Source of the DNA: Acidaminococcus fermentans | GTDB taxonomy: Bacteria > Bacillota > Negativicutes > Acidaminococcales > Acidaminococcaceae | Length of the DNA: 64,000 nucleotides | Reading direction: 5' to 3' | Assembly (NCBI RefSeq): GCF_009696675.1 | Contig: NZ_VULN01000012.1 | Location: 1-64,000, forward strand | Shown here: one piece after another, positions 8,362-16,051 of the stretch | How positions within the stretch are numbered: the stretch's first letter is position 1 | Layout of the letters: each line of letters starts with the position of its first letter | Notes under the pieces: generated by a model | Seen by the model: only the letters and a program-made list of their open reading frames with translations | What the model was told of the DNA's origin: nothing | Databases searched by the model: none | Translations under genes and position numbers: made by a program

Positions 8362-8390
8362 CCCCCACCACCATGCTCCGCACGGACCCC
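8362..8390 (+). repeat. Degenerate second copy of the palindromic repeat
   Basis: CCCCCACCACCATGC, a short arm, then ACGGACCCC follows the same plan as the copy at 8214 with a shortened inner hairpin. Confidence 0.55.
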
Positions 8391-8522
8391 AGCCGCGGCA
8401 TAAGCGACCGCCAACGTTGCCGAAATGTCGGGCGCCTGCTTATACCCTTCCCAGGGCGGGCTTTGGGACCGCCAGGGTGAAAGTATAGTACAGCCGGCGG
8501 GCCGCTGGTTGTGCGGCCCCTA
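8391..8522. other. Gene-free spacer with one strong hairpin
   Basis: No reading frame is supported. GGGCCGC (8499-8505) and GCGGCCC (8513-8519) form a perfect 7-bp stem directly before the nitroreductase promoter, without a T run. Nothing else was recognised. Confidence 0.6.
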
Positions 8523-8551
8523 TTGCAGGAAACCTACTGCTTTGGTATAGT
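8523..8551 (+). promoter_or_regulatory. Promoter for the nitroreductase gene
   Basis: TTGCAG (8523-8528), a 17-bp spacer and TATAGT (8546-8551), 35 bp before the chosen start codon. Confidence 0.75.
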
Positions 8552-8585
8552 AGGCTTACGAATATGGGAAAAGGAGATCCTGACT

Positions 8586-9080
8586 ATGGAAAATTTGTTT
8601 CATCGTATCAGTATAAGGAAATATCTGAACAAACCGGTGGAAAAAGAAAAGATCTTGGAAATCCTCCGGGCGGCCATGGCGGCTCCTTCTGCCTGCAACC
8701 AGCGGCCCTGGCGCTTTACCGTGGTGACGGACCGGGAAAAGATCCGGGAACTGGCGGCCGTCAGCCAGTATTCCGTTTTTGCTGCAGCGGCTCCGGTGAT
8801 TCTGGTTATCAGCTATCGGAAAGACTGCCTGCTGCCGGAGTTTGCTCCGGTGGACACCAGTGCGGCCTTGGAAAATCTCTGGATCGAAACCGATGCCCAG
8901 GGACTGGGAGGCGTCTGGATGGGGGTCTATCCCCGGCCTGAAAGGATGGCGGCTGTAGGGAAGATTGCCGGCCTGCCGGCGGAAGAAGAAGCTTTTGCCA
9001 TGTTCTCCCTGGGGTATCCGGGAGAGGAAACCAGGAAGCATGACCGGTTCCAGGAAGAATGGATCCGGTGGATCGAGTAA
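8586..9080 (+). CDS. Nitroreductase-family flavoprotein
   Basis: This FMN-dependent oxidoreductase of the nitroreductase superfamily reduces nitro compounds, quinones or flavins using NAD(P)H. The chosen ATG at 8586 follows AAAAGGAG and gives 164 residues; the open frame reaches back to 8511 but that part overlaps the promoter. The N-terminal signature ISIRKYLNKPVEKEKILEIL and AAMAAPSACNQRPWRF (FMN phosphate-binding loop) are characteristic, and the C-terminal FSLGYPGEE closes the fold. At 164 residues it belongs to the short clade. The dehydrogenase gene follows 15 bp downstream, so both probably share a transcript. Confidence 0.92.
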   Translation: MENLFHRISIRKYLNKPVEKEKILEILRAAMAAPSACNQRPWRFTVVTDREKIRELAAVSQYSVFAAAAPVILVISYRKDCLLPEFAPVDTSAALENLWIETDAQGLGGVWMGVYPRPERMAAVGKIAGLPAEEEAFAMFSLGYPGEETRKHDRFQEEWIRWIE

Positions 9081-9095
9081 ACAGGGAGGTGCCTG

Positions 9096-10064
9096 ATGAA
9101 ATTCGTACTGAGCCTGCCTCTGGCCCCGGCGGGGATGGAAATGATGGAAAAATTGGGGATCCAGTGGGAAGTGGGTCCCGGCTTAAACTGGGAAGAATAC
9201 CCCGATGACCTTTTGGAAAGTACTGATGCTCTCATTGTCCGGCTGGAAAAATGTCCGGAATCCGTGCTCCGCCGGTGCCCCAACCTGAAGGTGCTGGGAC
9301 GCCCGGGGATGGGCTTTGAAAATGTGCCGGTGGACTACTGCACCAAGCGGGGGATCCCGGTGGTGCTGGCTCCCGGGGCCAATGCCCGGAGCGTGGCGGA
9401 ACATGCCCTGGCCCTGATCTTTGCCTGTGCCAAGGATCTGAAGGAGATGGACGCCGAGAACCGGAAAGGGAACTGGGGAATCCGGGCCCAGGGAAAACAG
9501 ATGGAACTGGCCGGGAAAACCGTGGGCATCGTGGGGGTAGGCGGCATCGGCAGCCTGCTGGCCCATCTGTGCCGGGCCCTGGGCATGGACTGCCTGGGCT
9601 GGAGCCATTCCCGGAACCGGGCCCGGGTGGAGGACGCGGGCTGCCGGTATGGGGACACCCTGGAGGAAGTGCTCCGGGAAAGCGATTTCGTGTCCCTCCA
9701 TGTACCTCTGCTGGAAGAGACCCGGCATTTCATCGGAGCCCGGGAACTGGCCATGATGAAACCCACCGCCTTTCTCATCAACACGGCCCGGGGAGCGGTG
9801 GTGGATGAACAGGCCCTGGCGGATGCGGTGAACCAGGGCGTCATTGCCGGGGCCGGCGTGGATGTGTATGGGACAGAACCGGCGGATCTGGATAACCCAG
9901 TGTTCACGGCGCCCCGGATCCTCTGCACCCCCCACAGTGCCGCCCTGACCCCCGATTCCTGGGCCAGGATGGCCTGCGCCGCCGTGGAAGGCTGTTATGC
10001 CGTGTGCCAGGGAAAGGAATGGAAAGGCGTGGCCAATCCGGAGGTGTGGGGGAGAAAATCTTGA
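9096..10064 (+). CDS. D-isomer-specific 2-hydroxyacid dehydrogenase
   Basis: This NAD(P)-dependent enzyme interconverts 2-oxoacids and D-2-hydroxyacids in the cytoplasm. It has 322 residues and the usual two-domain plan. The dinucleotide motif is GIVGVGGIGSLLA near residue 148; the catalytic arginine lies in NTARGAVVDE near residue 230 and the catalytic histidine in CTPHSAAL near residue 280. The glyoxylate/hydroxypyruvate/phosphoglycerate dehydrogenase group is closest, but the substrate cannot be assigned. The ATG at 9096 follows GGGAGG. Its stop codon lies inside the -35 box of the next gene's promoter, so transcription units are packed tightly here. Confidence 0.9.
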   Translation: MKFVLSLPLAPAGMEMMEKLGIQWEVGPGLNWEEYPDDLLESTDALIVRLEKCPESVLRRCPNLKVLGRPGMGFENVPVDYCTKRGIPVVLAPGANARSVAEHALALIFACAKDLKEMDAENRKGNWGIRAQGKQMELAGKTVGIVGVGGIGSLLAHLCRALGMDCLGWSHSRNRARVEDAGCRYGDTLEEVLRESDFVSLHVPLLEETRHFIGARELAMMKPTAFLINTARGAVVDEQALADAVNQGVIAGAGVDVYGTEPADLDNPVFTAPRILCTPHSAALTPDSWARMACAAVEGCYAVCQGKEWKGVANPEVWGRKS

Positions 10065-10089
10065 CATACTTCCTGTATTTTAGTACACT
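10061..10089 (+). promoter_or_regulatory. Promoter overlapping the previous stop codon
   Basis: TTGACA (10061-10066), a 17-bp spacer and TACACT (10084-10089). The TGA of the dehydrogenase gene is part of the -35 box. Confidence 0.82.
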
Positions 10090-10114
10090 AGCGGAGTAAA
10101 GCAAAACACAACTG

Positions 10115-10143
10115 AACGGTCCGGCTGAGGAAGGCGGACCGTT
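10115..10143 (+). other. Leader hairpin before the PTS-like gene
   Basis: AACGGTCCG (10115-10123) and CGGACCGTT (10135-10143) are a perfect 9-bp stem in the 5' leader, followed by TTCGGTTTCT. It could be a weak terminator/attenuator or a stabilising leader hairpin. Confidence 0.55.
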
Positions 10144-10167
10144 TCGGTTTCTGAGGGGGTCCTGAGG

Positions 10168-11730
10168 ATGACGAAAAAAGTGGCGATACTGGGGAGCAGC
10201 GGGGGAAACCTGTACAACCTGGGCGGGAAAGATCCGGCTTCTCTTTTGGGAGAAATGGTCCGGCAGATCAAAGGGGCGGGGATGGAACTGACCGCCATCC
10301 AGTTCATCGGGGCGGAAGCCTCCATGGATACGGCCAAACCGGACACCAAAGCGGCACTGTGGACCTGGAACGGGGAAGAACCGAAGGTGGTGTTCCGGGG
10401 GACCCTGGAAGAAGTGAACCGGGAAGCAGTGCTGGAAGACGAACGGATCGCCGGGCTCATCGATGAGGACAAAGTGGACGGGCTGATCCTGGCCAGCTGT
10501 GACCCCAAAGGAGCCAACCGGGCAGCCATGGAGGCGGCCGCGGACAAGAAGCTGGCGGCCACTGGTACCGGGGGTACCTCCATGGCCCTCGCCCAGTCCA
10601 TGGGTCTCAATGTGGTGGCGGTTTCCGGTACCACCGGCACCACCAACCGGACCCGGGCCATTGCCAATGTGTTTGCCCTGGCCAAATTCTGGAAGCTCAG
10701 CTACCGGCCGGCCATGAACGGCGGGGTCACCGCCGGGGACGCCGGGGAACAGGGGAGCCTCCTGTCCCGGATCAGCGTCCGGGGGATCCTGATGGCGTCC
10801 CTCCCCGGATTCATTGCCATGGCCCTCACCCTGATTCTCAGCAAGGTGCCGGGACTGGAATACTTTGAAAAGATCTTCAACATCATGATCGACGCTCTGC
10901 CGGTGATCGTGGCCACGGTGGCCGCCAAACAGGTATCCGGCATGGGGGATGTGGCCATTGTGGCCGGGGTGGTCACCGGGATCCTGTCCGTAAAGGGCGG
11001 GCTCATCGGGGGCATCATCGGCGGGATCATCGCCGGGATCCTGGTCCAGTTCCTGCTGCTGAAATGCCTGAAGCTGAATTTCCCTGCCACCACTGCCAAT
11101 ATTGTGGCCGGGGGCGTTGCAGGCCTGGCCGCCGGGCTCCTGATCTACCTGTTCATTGCGCCGCTGGCGGAAGCGGTGGGCAACGGGATCCGCTACGTGA
11201 TCGACTGGGCTTTCTCCATCCATCCGGTGCTCTGCGGAGGCCTGGCGGGACTCCTGATCTGGCCGGCCATTATGGGGGGCATGTACCATGCGGCCATCCT
11301 GCCCATTATCCTGCTGGAAATGGAAAAGACCGGGAACTCCTTTTTGGGAGCCATCGACATGGTGGGCCTGGTAATGGTGTCCGCCGGGATCATGGCCGCC
11401 AACATCCTGGCGCCCCGGCGGCAGGACGACCGGGCCCTGGCCATTCCCGGGCTGTTCATCAACATGGCCTTCGGGACCTTTGTGGAAGCGGCCTATCCCT
11501 TTATGTTTTCCAATAAAGTGGTGATGGCCGGAGCCATCCTGTCTGCCGGGGTAGGGGGAGTGGCCGTAGGGTACTTCAATGTCCGGGGTACCGCCTATGT
11601 GCCCAGCATCGTGGCCCCCACCCTGTCCAACAATGTGCTGGGCTTCGCCTTCTGCATGTTCCTGTCCGCCTTCTGCGCCTTCTGCATCACCGCAGCGGCG
11701 AACCGGTTTACGAAGAGTAAAGGGGAATGA
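10168..11730 (+). CDS. Two-domain protein: glycine-rich cytosolic domain fused to a PTS EIIC-like membrane domain
   Basis: The 520-residue protein has a soluble N-terminal part (about residues 1-185) with glycine- and threonine-rich loops such as ATGTGGTSMALAQS and VAVSGTTGTTNRTRA. A membrane part (about 205-520) follows with roughly nine spans and repeats like GGLIGGIIGGIIAGI and a late TAYVPSIVAPTLSNN. The membrane half resembles PTS EIIC sugar permeases. The N-terminal domain is not a recognisable EIIA or EIIB and no phosphorylatable Cys/His motif stands out. It may be a permease that does not use phosphotransfer. It stands alone with its own promoter and terminator. Function is unknown; the EIIC resemblance is moderate. 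Confidence 0.6.
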   Translation: MTKKVAILGSSGGNLYNLGGKDPASLLGEMVRQIKGAGMELTAIQFIGAEASMDTAKPDTKAALWTWNGEEPKVVFRGTLEEVNREAVLEDERIAGLIDEDKVDGLILASCDPKGANRAAMEAAADKKLAATGTGGTSMALAQSMGLNVVAVSGTTGTTNRTRAIANVFALAKFWKLSYRPAMNGGVTAGDAGEQGSLLSRISVRGILMASLPGFIAMALTLILSKVPGLEYFEKIFNIMIDALPVIVATVAAKQVSGMGDVAIVAGVVTGILSVKGGLIGGIIGGIIAGILVQFLLLKCLKLNFPATTANIVAGGVAGLAAGLLIYLFIAPLAEAVGNGIRYVIDWAFSIHPVLCGGLAGLLIWPAIMGGMYHAAILPIILLEMEKTGNSFLGAIDMVGLVMVSAGIMAANILAPRRQDDRALAIPGLFINMAFGTFVEAAYPFMFSNKVVMAGAILSAGVGGVAVGYFNVRGTAYVPSIVAPTLSNNVLGFAFCMFLSAFCAFCITAAANRFTKSKGE

Positions 11731-11778
11731 AAAAGCAGTGGCACACGTAAAAAACATACGCGTGCCACTGCTTTTTTA
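11731..11778 (+). terminator. Intrinsic terminator after the PTS-like gene
   Basis: GCAGTGGCAC (11735-11744) pairs perfectly with GTGCCACTGC (11762-11771), followed by seven Ts. The loop ACGTAAAAAACATACGC recurs in related form in neighbouring terminators. Confidence 0.9.
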
Positions 11779-11788
11779 TCATTCGGCC

Positions 11789-11816
11789 ATTGACGATTGA
11801 CAATTGACCATTGACG
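11789..11816 (+). repeat. Heptad repeat array, ATTGACN x4
   Basis: Four tandem 7-mers: ATTGACG, ATTGACA, ATTGACC, ATTGACG. They lie in the spacer between two convergent genes. Confidence 0.9.
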
Positions 11817-11856
11817 GGGATGTTGCACGCATATTTTTTACGTGCAACATCCCCCT
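11816..11856. terminator. Long hairpin between convergent genes
   Basis: GGGGATGTTGCACG (11816-11829) and CGTGCAACATCCCC (11841-11854) form a perfect 14-bp stem. The loop core ATTTTTTA is the inverse of the loop of the terminator at 11731. It has no long T run, so its terminator role is likely but not certain. Confidence 0.65.
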
Positions 11857-12794
11857 TATTTCTTTGTGATCAACGGGGCCTTTACCTGGAAATACTCGTG
11901 GATCAGGTCTTTGTAGTAGAGCATGGCCTTGTTCAGGTAGGCTCCTTTTTTATAGGTAATGCACATTTCCCAGTAGGGGTCTCCAGGGATCCGGTAGTAG
12001 GCGATCTTGTCCTGGTATTTGTAGTAGCCGGCGGAGACGATGGTGCAGGCCATGTTGTTCTTCACCATGGTGAGAAGGGCCCGGATGCTGGCGCTTTCGA
12101 ACAGCACATAGGGATGGTAGTCCGCTTCCTTCAGCACCTGATCGATGATCTGGCGCATGGTGGATTTGGGGAACATGAGTACGAAGGGACTGTCCTTGCA
12201 CTGATCCACCGGCAGATAGGGCAGGTCTTCCAAAGGAGTGCCGGGACGGGCCGGGTCCACTGCCCGGGGACTTTCCCGGGGAATGGCCAGGAGCATGGGT
12301 TCCCGGCGGATCAGCTCGAATTCCAGGTCAGGGGTCTTCTGTTTCTCCGTTACTGTCACCACCCCCAGGTCCGTATCTCCCCGGCTGAGCCAGTTCAGCT
12401 GGTCCACTACGAACATTTCATGGGGCCGGAGGGTGATCCCCGGGAACCGTCGGTGGAACTGGGGATAGGTGGCTACCAGCATGTCGATGCCCCGTTCCCG
12501 GGAAAAGGTCAGCCGGAGATCTCCCAGGCTGCTCTGGGCCATGTCGTGGATGATGTTGTAGGCTTCCCGTTTTTCCCGGAGCATGTTCCGGCCATATTCC
12601 AGATACACCTGGCCGGCACTGGTGGGGGTCAGGTCATGTTTGTGCCGGACGAACAGTTTGATCCCCAGCTGCTGTTCCAGCTTCAGCAGCTGCTGGTTCA
12701 GGGCGGACTGGGTAATGAACAGATGCTCGGCGGCTTTGGTGATGCTGCCGGTTTCCGCAATCTTCACGATGTATTCGATCTGTTTCAGATCCAT
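11856..12794 (-). CDS. LysR-type transcriptional regulator of the aldarate genes
   Basis: This 312-residue LysR-type protein has an N-terminal winged helix-turn-helix (IVKIAETGSITKAAEHLFITQ and QQLLKLEQQLGIKLFVR, residues 8-50) and a periplasmic-binding-protein-like effector domain behind it. The ATG at 12794 is preceded by GAGG at about eight bases; a GTG nine bases upstream is the alternative start. The gene is divergent from glucarate dehydratase, with 215 bp of AT-rich DNA between them, the standard position for a LysR activator of the neighbouring catabolic operon. A D-glucarate, galactarate or pathway-intermediate effector is inferred from position only. Confidence 0.88.
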   Translation of the reverse strand: MDLKQIEYIVKIAETGSITKAAEHLFITQSALNQQLLKLEQQLGIKLFVRHKHDLTPTSAGQVYLEYGRNMLREKREAYNIIHDMAQSSLGDLRLTFSRERGIDMLVATYPQFHRRFPGITLRPHEMFVVDQLNWLSRGDTDLGVVTVTEKQKTPDLEFELIRREPMLLAIPRESPRAVDPARPGTPLEDLPYLPVDQCKDSPFVLMFPKSTMRQIIDQVLKEADYHPYVLFESASIRALLTMVKNNMACTIVSAGYYKYQDKIAYYRIPGDPYWEMCITYKKGAYLNKAMLYYKDLIHEYFQVKAPLITKK

Positions 12795-12961
12795 CGGGCA
12801 CACCTCACTTAGAAAAACTTATTTTATAACTAAAAATAAACAATTTGATTTATAGTAACATGAAAATTACAATAAAGTCAAACATTGAATCCGGACGCTA
12901 TTCACAATAGACTGAAAACGCGCAATTTCAGGGAAGCTGTCGGATTGGATCGTCAAGGGCC

Positions 12962-12991
12962 TGTGACATTGTTGGATACTGTTGGTTATGA
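12962..12991 (+). promoter_or_regulatory. Candidate promoter of the aldarate operon
   Basis: GTGACA, 18 bp, then TATGAT lies just upstream of the AAGGAGGAG ribosome-binding site of gudD. The -35 box is weak, as expected for an activator-dependent promoter. The AT-rich DNA at 12815-12900 would hold LysR sites; I could not pick one reliably. Confidence 0.4.
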
Positions 12992-13009
12992 TCAAGGAGG
13001 AGCAAATCA

Positions 13010-14338
13010 ATGACACCCGTAATTACCAAAATGGAAGTTTACCCGGTTGCCGGCAGGGACAGCATGCTGCTGAACCTGAGCGGCGGGCACGCCCCCTATT
13101 TCACCCGGAACATTGTAATCCTTACGGATTCTGAAGGAAACACCGGGGTGGGGGAAGTCCCCGGAGGCCCCAAGATCACCAATGCCCTGGAAGAGGTGAA
13201 GGACATTGTGGTGGGGACCAAAATTTCTGATTACCGGAACACCCTGCTGGCGGTGAAAGCCCATCTGGACAAGAACGGCGAAGAAGATGTCCGTGGGAAC
13301 CAGACCTTCGATCTGCGGACCGGGGTCCATGTAATGACCGCCATCGAAGCCCCCTGCCTGGACCTGTTGGGGAAATTCCTGGACATGCCGGTATGCCGGC
13401 TGCTGGGCAACGGGCAGCAGCGGGATTTCGTCCGGTTCCTGGGGTACCTGTTCTTTGTAGGGGACCGGAACAAAACGGATCTGCCCTACGACCATGAAGA
13501 AGATTCCGACTGTGAATGGTACCGGCTGCGGAACGAAGAAGCCCTGGATGCGGACAGCGTAGTGGCTCTGTGCCGGGCTGCCAAGGAAAAATACGGGTTC
13601 AAGGACTTCAAGCTGAAAGGCGGCGTGCTGCCCGGTGACGAAGAAATGAAAGTCATCAAGGCCATGAAGAAAGCCTTCCCGGATGCCCGGATGGACCTGG
13701 ATCCCAACGGAGCCTGGCTGCTGGAAGATGCTGTGAAGTATGTGTCCGACATGCACGGCATCCTGACCTATTGTGAAGATCCCTGCGGTGCCGAAGGAGT
13801 ATATTCCGGACGGGAAATCATGAGCGAATTCCGCCGGCGCACCGGCTTCCCCACCGCCACCAACATGATCGCCACCGATTGGCGGCAGGTGGGTCACTCC
13901 CTGGAAAGCCAGGCAGTGGACATTATCCTGGCTGATCCCCATTTCTGGACCATGAACGGGTCCGTACGGGTGGCGCAGATGTGCCATGAATTCGGCTACA
14001 CCTGGGGCAGCCATTCCAACAACCACTTTGACATCTCCCTGGCCATGTGCGTCCAGGTGGGGGCTGCGGTGCCGGGCTTCTACAATGCCCTGGATACGCA
14101 CTGGATCTGGCAGGAAGGCCGGGAACGGCTGACCAAGGAACCCATGCAGATCGTGGACGGCGGCATTAAAGTGCCGGACAAACCGGGTCTGGGTGTGGAA
14201 GTGGACCGGGAACAGGTGATGAAGGCTCACGAGCTGTACAAGAAACACTGCCTGGGTGTCCGGAACGATGCCATCACCATGCAGTACCTGATCCCCGGCT
14301 GGAAATTCGATGCAAAATCTCCCTGCCTGGTACGGTAA
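13010..14338 (+). CDS. gudD: Glucarate dehydratase
   Basis: This enolase-superfamily enzyme dehydrates D-glucarate (and L-idarate) to 5-dehydro-4-deoxy-D-glucarate in the cytoplasm. The 442-residue protein aligns throughout with E. coli GudD (446). The catalytic set can be placed with a constant offset of four: K201/K203 in KLKGG, metal ligands D231 (LDPNGAW), E256 (CEDP) and N285 (ATNMIA), and the D309/H335 dyad ([17 protein letters not shown]). AAGGAGGAG before the ATG at 13010 fixes the start. It opens a long same-strand cluster and is divergent from a LysR gene. Its product is the same as that of galactarate dehydratase encoded at 24922. Confidence 0.97.
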   Translation: MTPVITKMEVYPVAGRDSMLLNLSGGHAPYFTRNIVILTDSEGNTGVGEVPGGPKITNALEEVKDIVVGTKISDYRNTLLAVKAHLDKNGEEDVRGNQTFDLRTGVHVMTAIEAPCLDLLGKFLDMPVCRLLGNGQQRDFVRFLGYLFFVGDRNKTDLPYDHEEDSDCEWYRLRNEEALDADSVVALCRAAKEKYGFKDFKLKGGVLPGDEEMKVIKAMKKAFPDARMDLDPNGAWLLEDAVKYVSDMHGILTYCEDPCGAEGVYSGREIMSEFRRRTGFPTATNMIATDWRQVGHSLESQAVDIILADPHFWTMNGSVRVAQMCHEFGYTWGSHSNNHFDISLAMCVQVGAAVPGFYNALDTHWIWQEGRERLTKEPMQIVDGGIKVPDKPGLGVEVDREQVMKAHELYKKHCLGVRNDAITMQYLIPGWKFDAKSPCLVR

Positions 14339-14369
14339 GGACAGGGTTCACGAATCGGAGGAATAGAAA

Positions 14370-15782
14370 ATGGCAGAATCCACACGGATGGTCCTGGGCT
14401 TGGGCCTGGGCATCCTGGTCATGATAATCTTAGTCGCTAAAACAAAAGTCCACAGCTTCATCGCCATGCTGATCGCCGCCTTGATCACCGGGATCATCGG
14501 AGGCATGCCCATTCTTACCGTGAAGGTGGCGGGCAAAACCACTGTGGGCGTGATCAACGCCATCAGCACCGGCTTCGGCAACACCCTGTCCAGCACCGGC
14601 ATCATCATCGGCCTGGGGGTCATGATGGGGGCCATCCTGGAAAAATCCGGGGCTGCGGAAAAACTGGCCATCAGCTTCATCAAACTGGTGGGGAAGGGCA
14701 ATGAAGAATGGGCCCTGGGGGTCACCGGCTGGGTGGTTTCCATCCCGGTTTTTGCTGACTCCGCTGTGGTGATGCTCTGCCCCCTGTGCAAAGCCATCTC
14801 CAAGGTAACCGGCAAATCCGTCATCGGCCTGGGGCTGTCCCTGGCCTGCGGGCTCCAGCTGACTCACGTGCTGGTGCCTCCTACCCCCGGCCCTCTGACC
14901 GCAGCCGGGATGCTGGGCATCGATGTGGGGCAGATGATCGCCGGGGGTGCCATCCTCAGTATCCCCATGCTGCTGGTGATCGTCCCCTACTGCAAATGGA
15001 TCGGCAAGAAGATTTACCAGGTGGTCAATACAGATGATGAATACGTCCGTCCTCAGCAGGGCGAACAGGTGAAACTGGCTTCCACGGAACTTCTGGATCA
15101 GTTCCTGAACCGGACGGATCTGCCCGGGCTGGCCATTTCCGCGGCGCCCATTGTGGTTCCTCTGATCATGATCCTGACCAAGACGGTGCTGGATCTGATG
15201 GGAGCGGACAAGAGTGCCGGGTACTACTACTTTGTGGCTCTCTTTGGCAGCCCCATTGTGGCCCTGATGATCGGGACCCTGATCGCCATTTATGGCCTGG
15301 TGCCCAACCGGGATAGCAAAGAAGTGCTGAAGATGATGGATGACGGCATCAAAGACACCGGCATCATCATGCTGATCACCGGTGTGGGCGGTTCCCTGGG
15401 GTATGTGGTACGGGCTTCCGGCATCGGCAATGTGCTGGGCCAGATGGTTGTGACCTGGCCGGTGCCTGCGGTGCTGATTCCCTTCTGCATCGCCGCTCTC
15501 ATGCGGATCTGCCTGGGGTCCGCTACGGTGGCCATCGTAACTTCCGCCTCCCTGACCATGCCTTTGATGAGCCAGCTGACCATCAGCCCGCTGCTCATGG
15601 CTCTGTCCTGCTGCGTGGGTGCCATTTCCTTCGGGTACTTCACCGACTCCGGGTTCTGGGTCTGGAACGGCATGTTCGGTGTCAGCGACCTGAAAGAACA
15701 GCTCCAGTGCAAAACCGCTGTGTCCATGATCATGGCCGGCGTCGGTCTCCTGGAACTGCTGGTGGCCCAGTATTTCATTTGA
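14370..15782 (+). CDS. GntP-family sugar-acid permease
   Basis: This 470-residue membrane protein has 12-14 spans and belongs to the gluconate:H+ symporter (GntP) family. Recognisable pieces are FGNTLSSTGIIIGLGVMMGAILEKSG near residue 70, VSIPVFADSAVVMLCPL near 126, and LQLTHVLVPPTPGPLTAAG near 160, all hallmark GntP segments. It lies 31 bp after gudD and follows the same strand. From context it most likely imports D-glucarate, galactarate or a related acid rather than gluconate. The start ATG at 14370 has CGGAGGAAT in front. Confidence 0.92.
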   Translation: MAESTRMVLGLGLGILVMIILVAKTKVHSFIAMLIAALITGIIGGMPILTVKVAGKTTVGVINAISTGFGNTLSSTGIIIGLGVMMGAILEKSGAAEKLAISFIKLVGKGNEEWALGVTGWVVSIPVFADSAVVMLCPLCKAISKVTGKSVIGLGLSLACGLQLTHVLVPPTPGPLTAAGMLGIDVGQMIAGGAILSIPMLLVIVPYCKWIGKKIYQVVNTDDEYVRPQQGEQVKLASTELLDQFLNRTDLPGLAISAAPIVVPLIMILTKTVLDLMGADKSAGYYYFVALFGSPIVALMIGTLIAIYGLVPNRDSKEVLKMMDDGIKDTGIIMLITGVGGSLGYVVRASGIGNVLGQMVVTWPVPAVLIPFCIAALMRICLGSATVAIVTSASLTMPLMSQLTISPLLMALSCCVGAISFGYFTDSGFWVWNGMFGVSDLKEQLQCKTAVSMIMAGVGLLELLVAQYFI

Positions 15783-15793
15783 TAAGCGGTTAA

Positions 15794-15931
15794 GTCTGGA
15801 GTCTGGAGCCGCTGGATAAAATTTGCAGGCAAATTTTTCTGAAGCTGGAAAGACTGGAAGGTTTTTATCCTCAGAAGGAACTGGCAGACAGTTCCTTTCC
15901 AGGGTCTTCCGACTTCTGACTCCAGACTGCT
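15794..15931. repeat. Dispersed repeat, copy 1, flanked by inverted heptad arms
   Basis: The left arm has GTCTGGA twice (15794-15807). Then come a perfect palindrome AAATTTGC-AG-GCAAATTT (15819-15836) and an inner hairpin AAGGAACTG/CAGTTCCTT (15875/15889). The right arm is GACTTCT, GACTCCA, GACTGCT (15911-15931), the same heptad in inverted orientation. A second copy with the same order lies at 39516-39700. Confidence 0.8.
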
Positions 15932-15936
15932 CAACC

Positions 15937-15998
15937 GGAGCTGCCAAAGGCAGCTCCTCTGGGAAAGCCAGAGATCCTTCCCTGGTTTTCCCAGAGGA
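15937..15998 (+). other. Two overlapping perfect hairpins in a leader
   Basis: GGAGCTGCC/GGCAGCTCC (15937/15949) is followed by TCCTCTGGGAAA/TTTCCCAGAGGA (15955/15987), which encloses CCAG/CTGG. The two stems share three bases (15955-15957), so they compete slightly. They lie between the GntP gene and the next start codon; no T run follows. Confidence 0.65.
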
Positions 15999-16051
15999 AT
16001 CTTCCCTGTTGAAATCTCATGACCTTGCAAGAATGTATAGGAGGGGTAAGC

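Noticed and set aside
9904-11757. Long minus-strand open frame opposite the PTS-like gene
   Set aside because: Low-complexity translation without a start site; the opposite strand has membrane spans, a promoter and a terminator.
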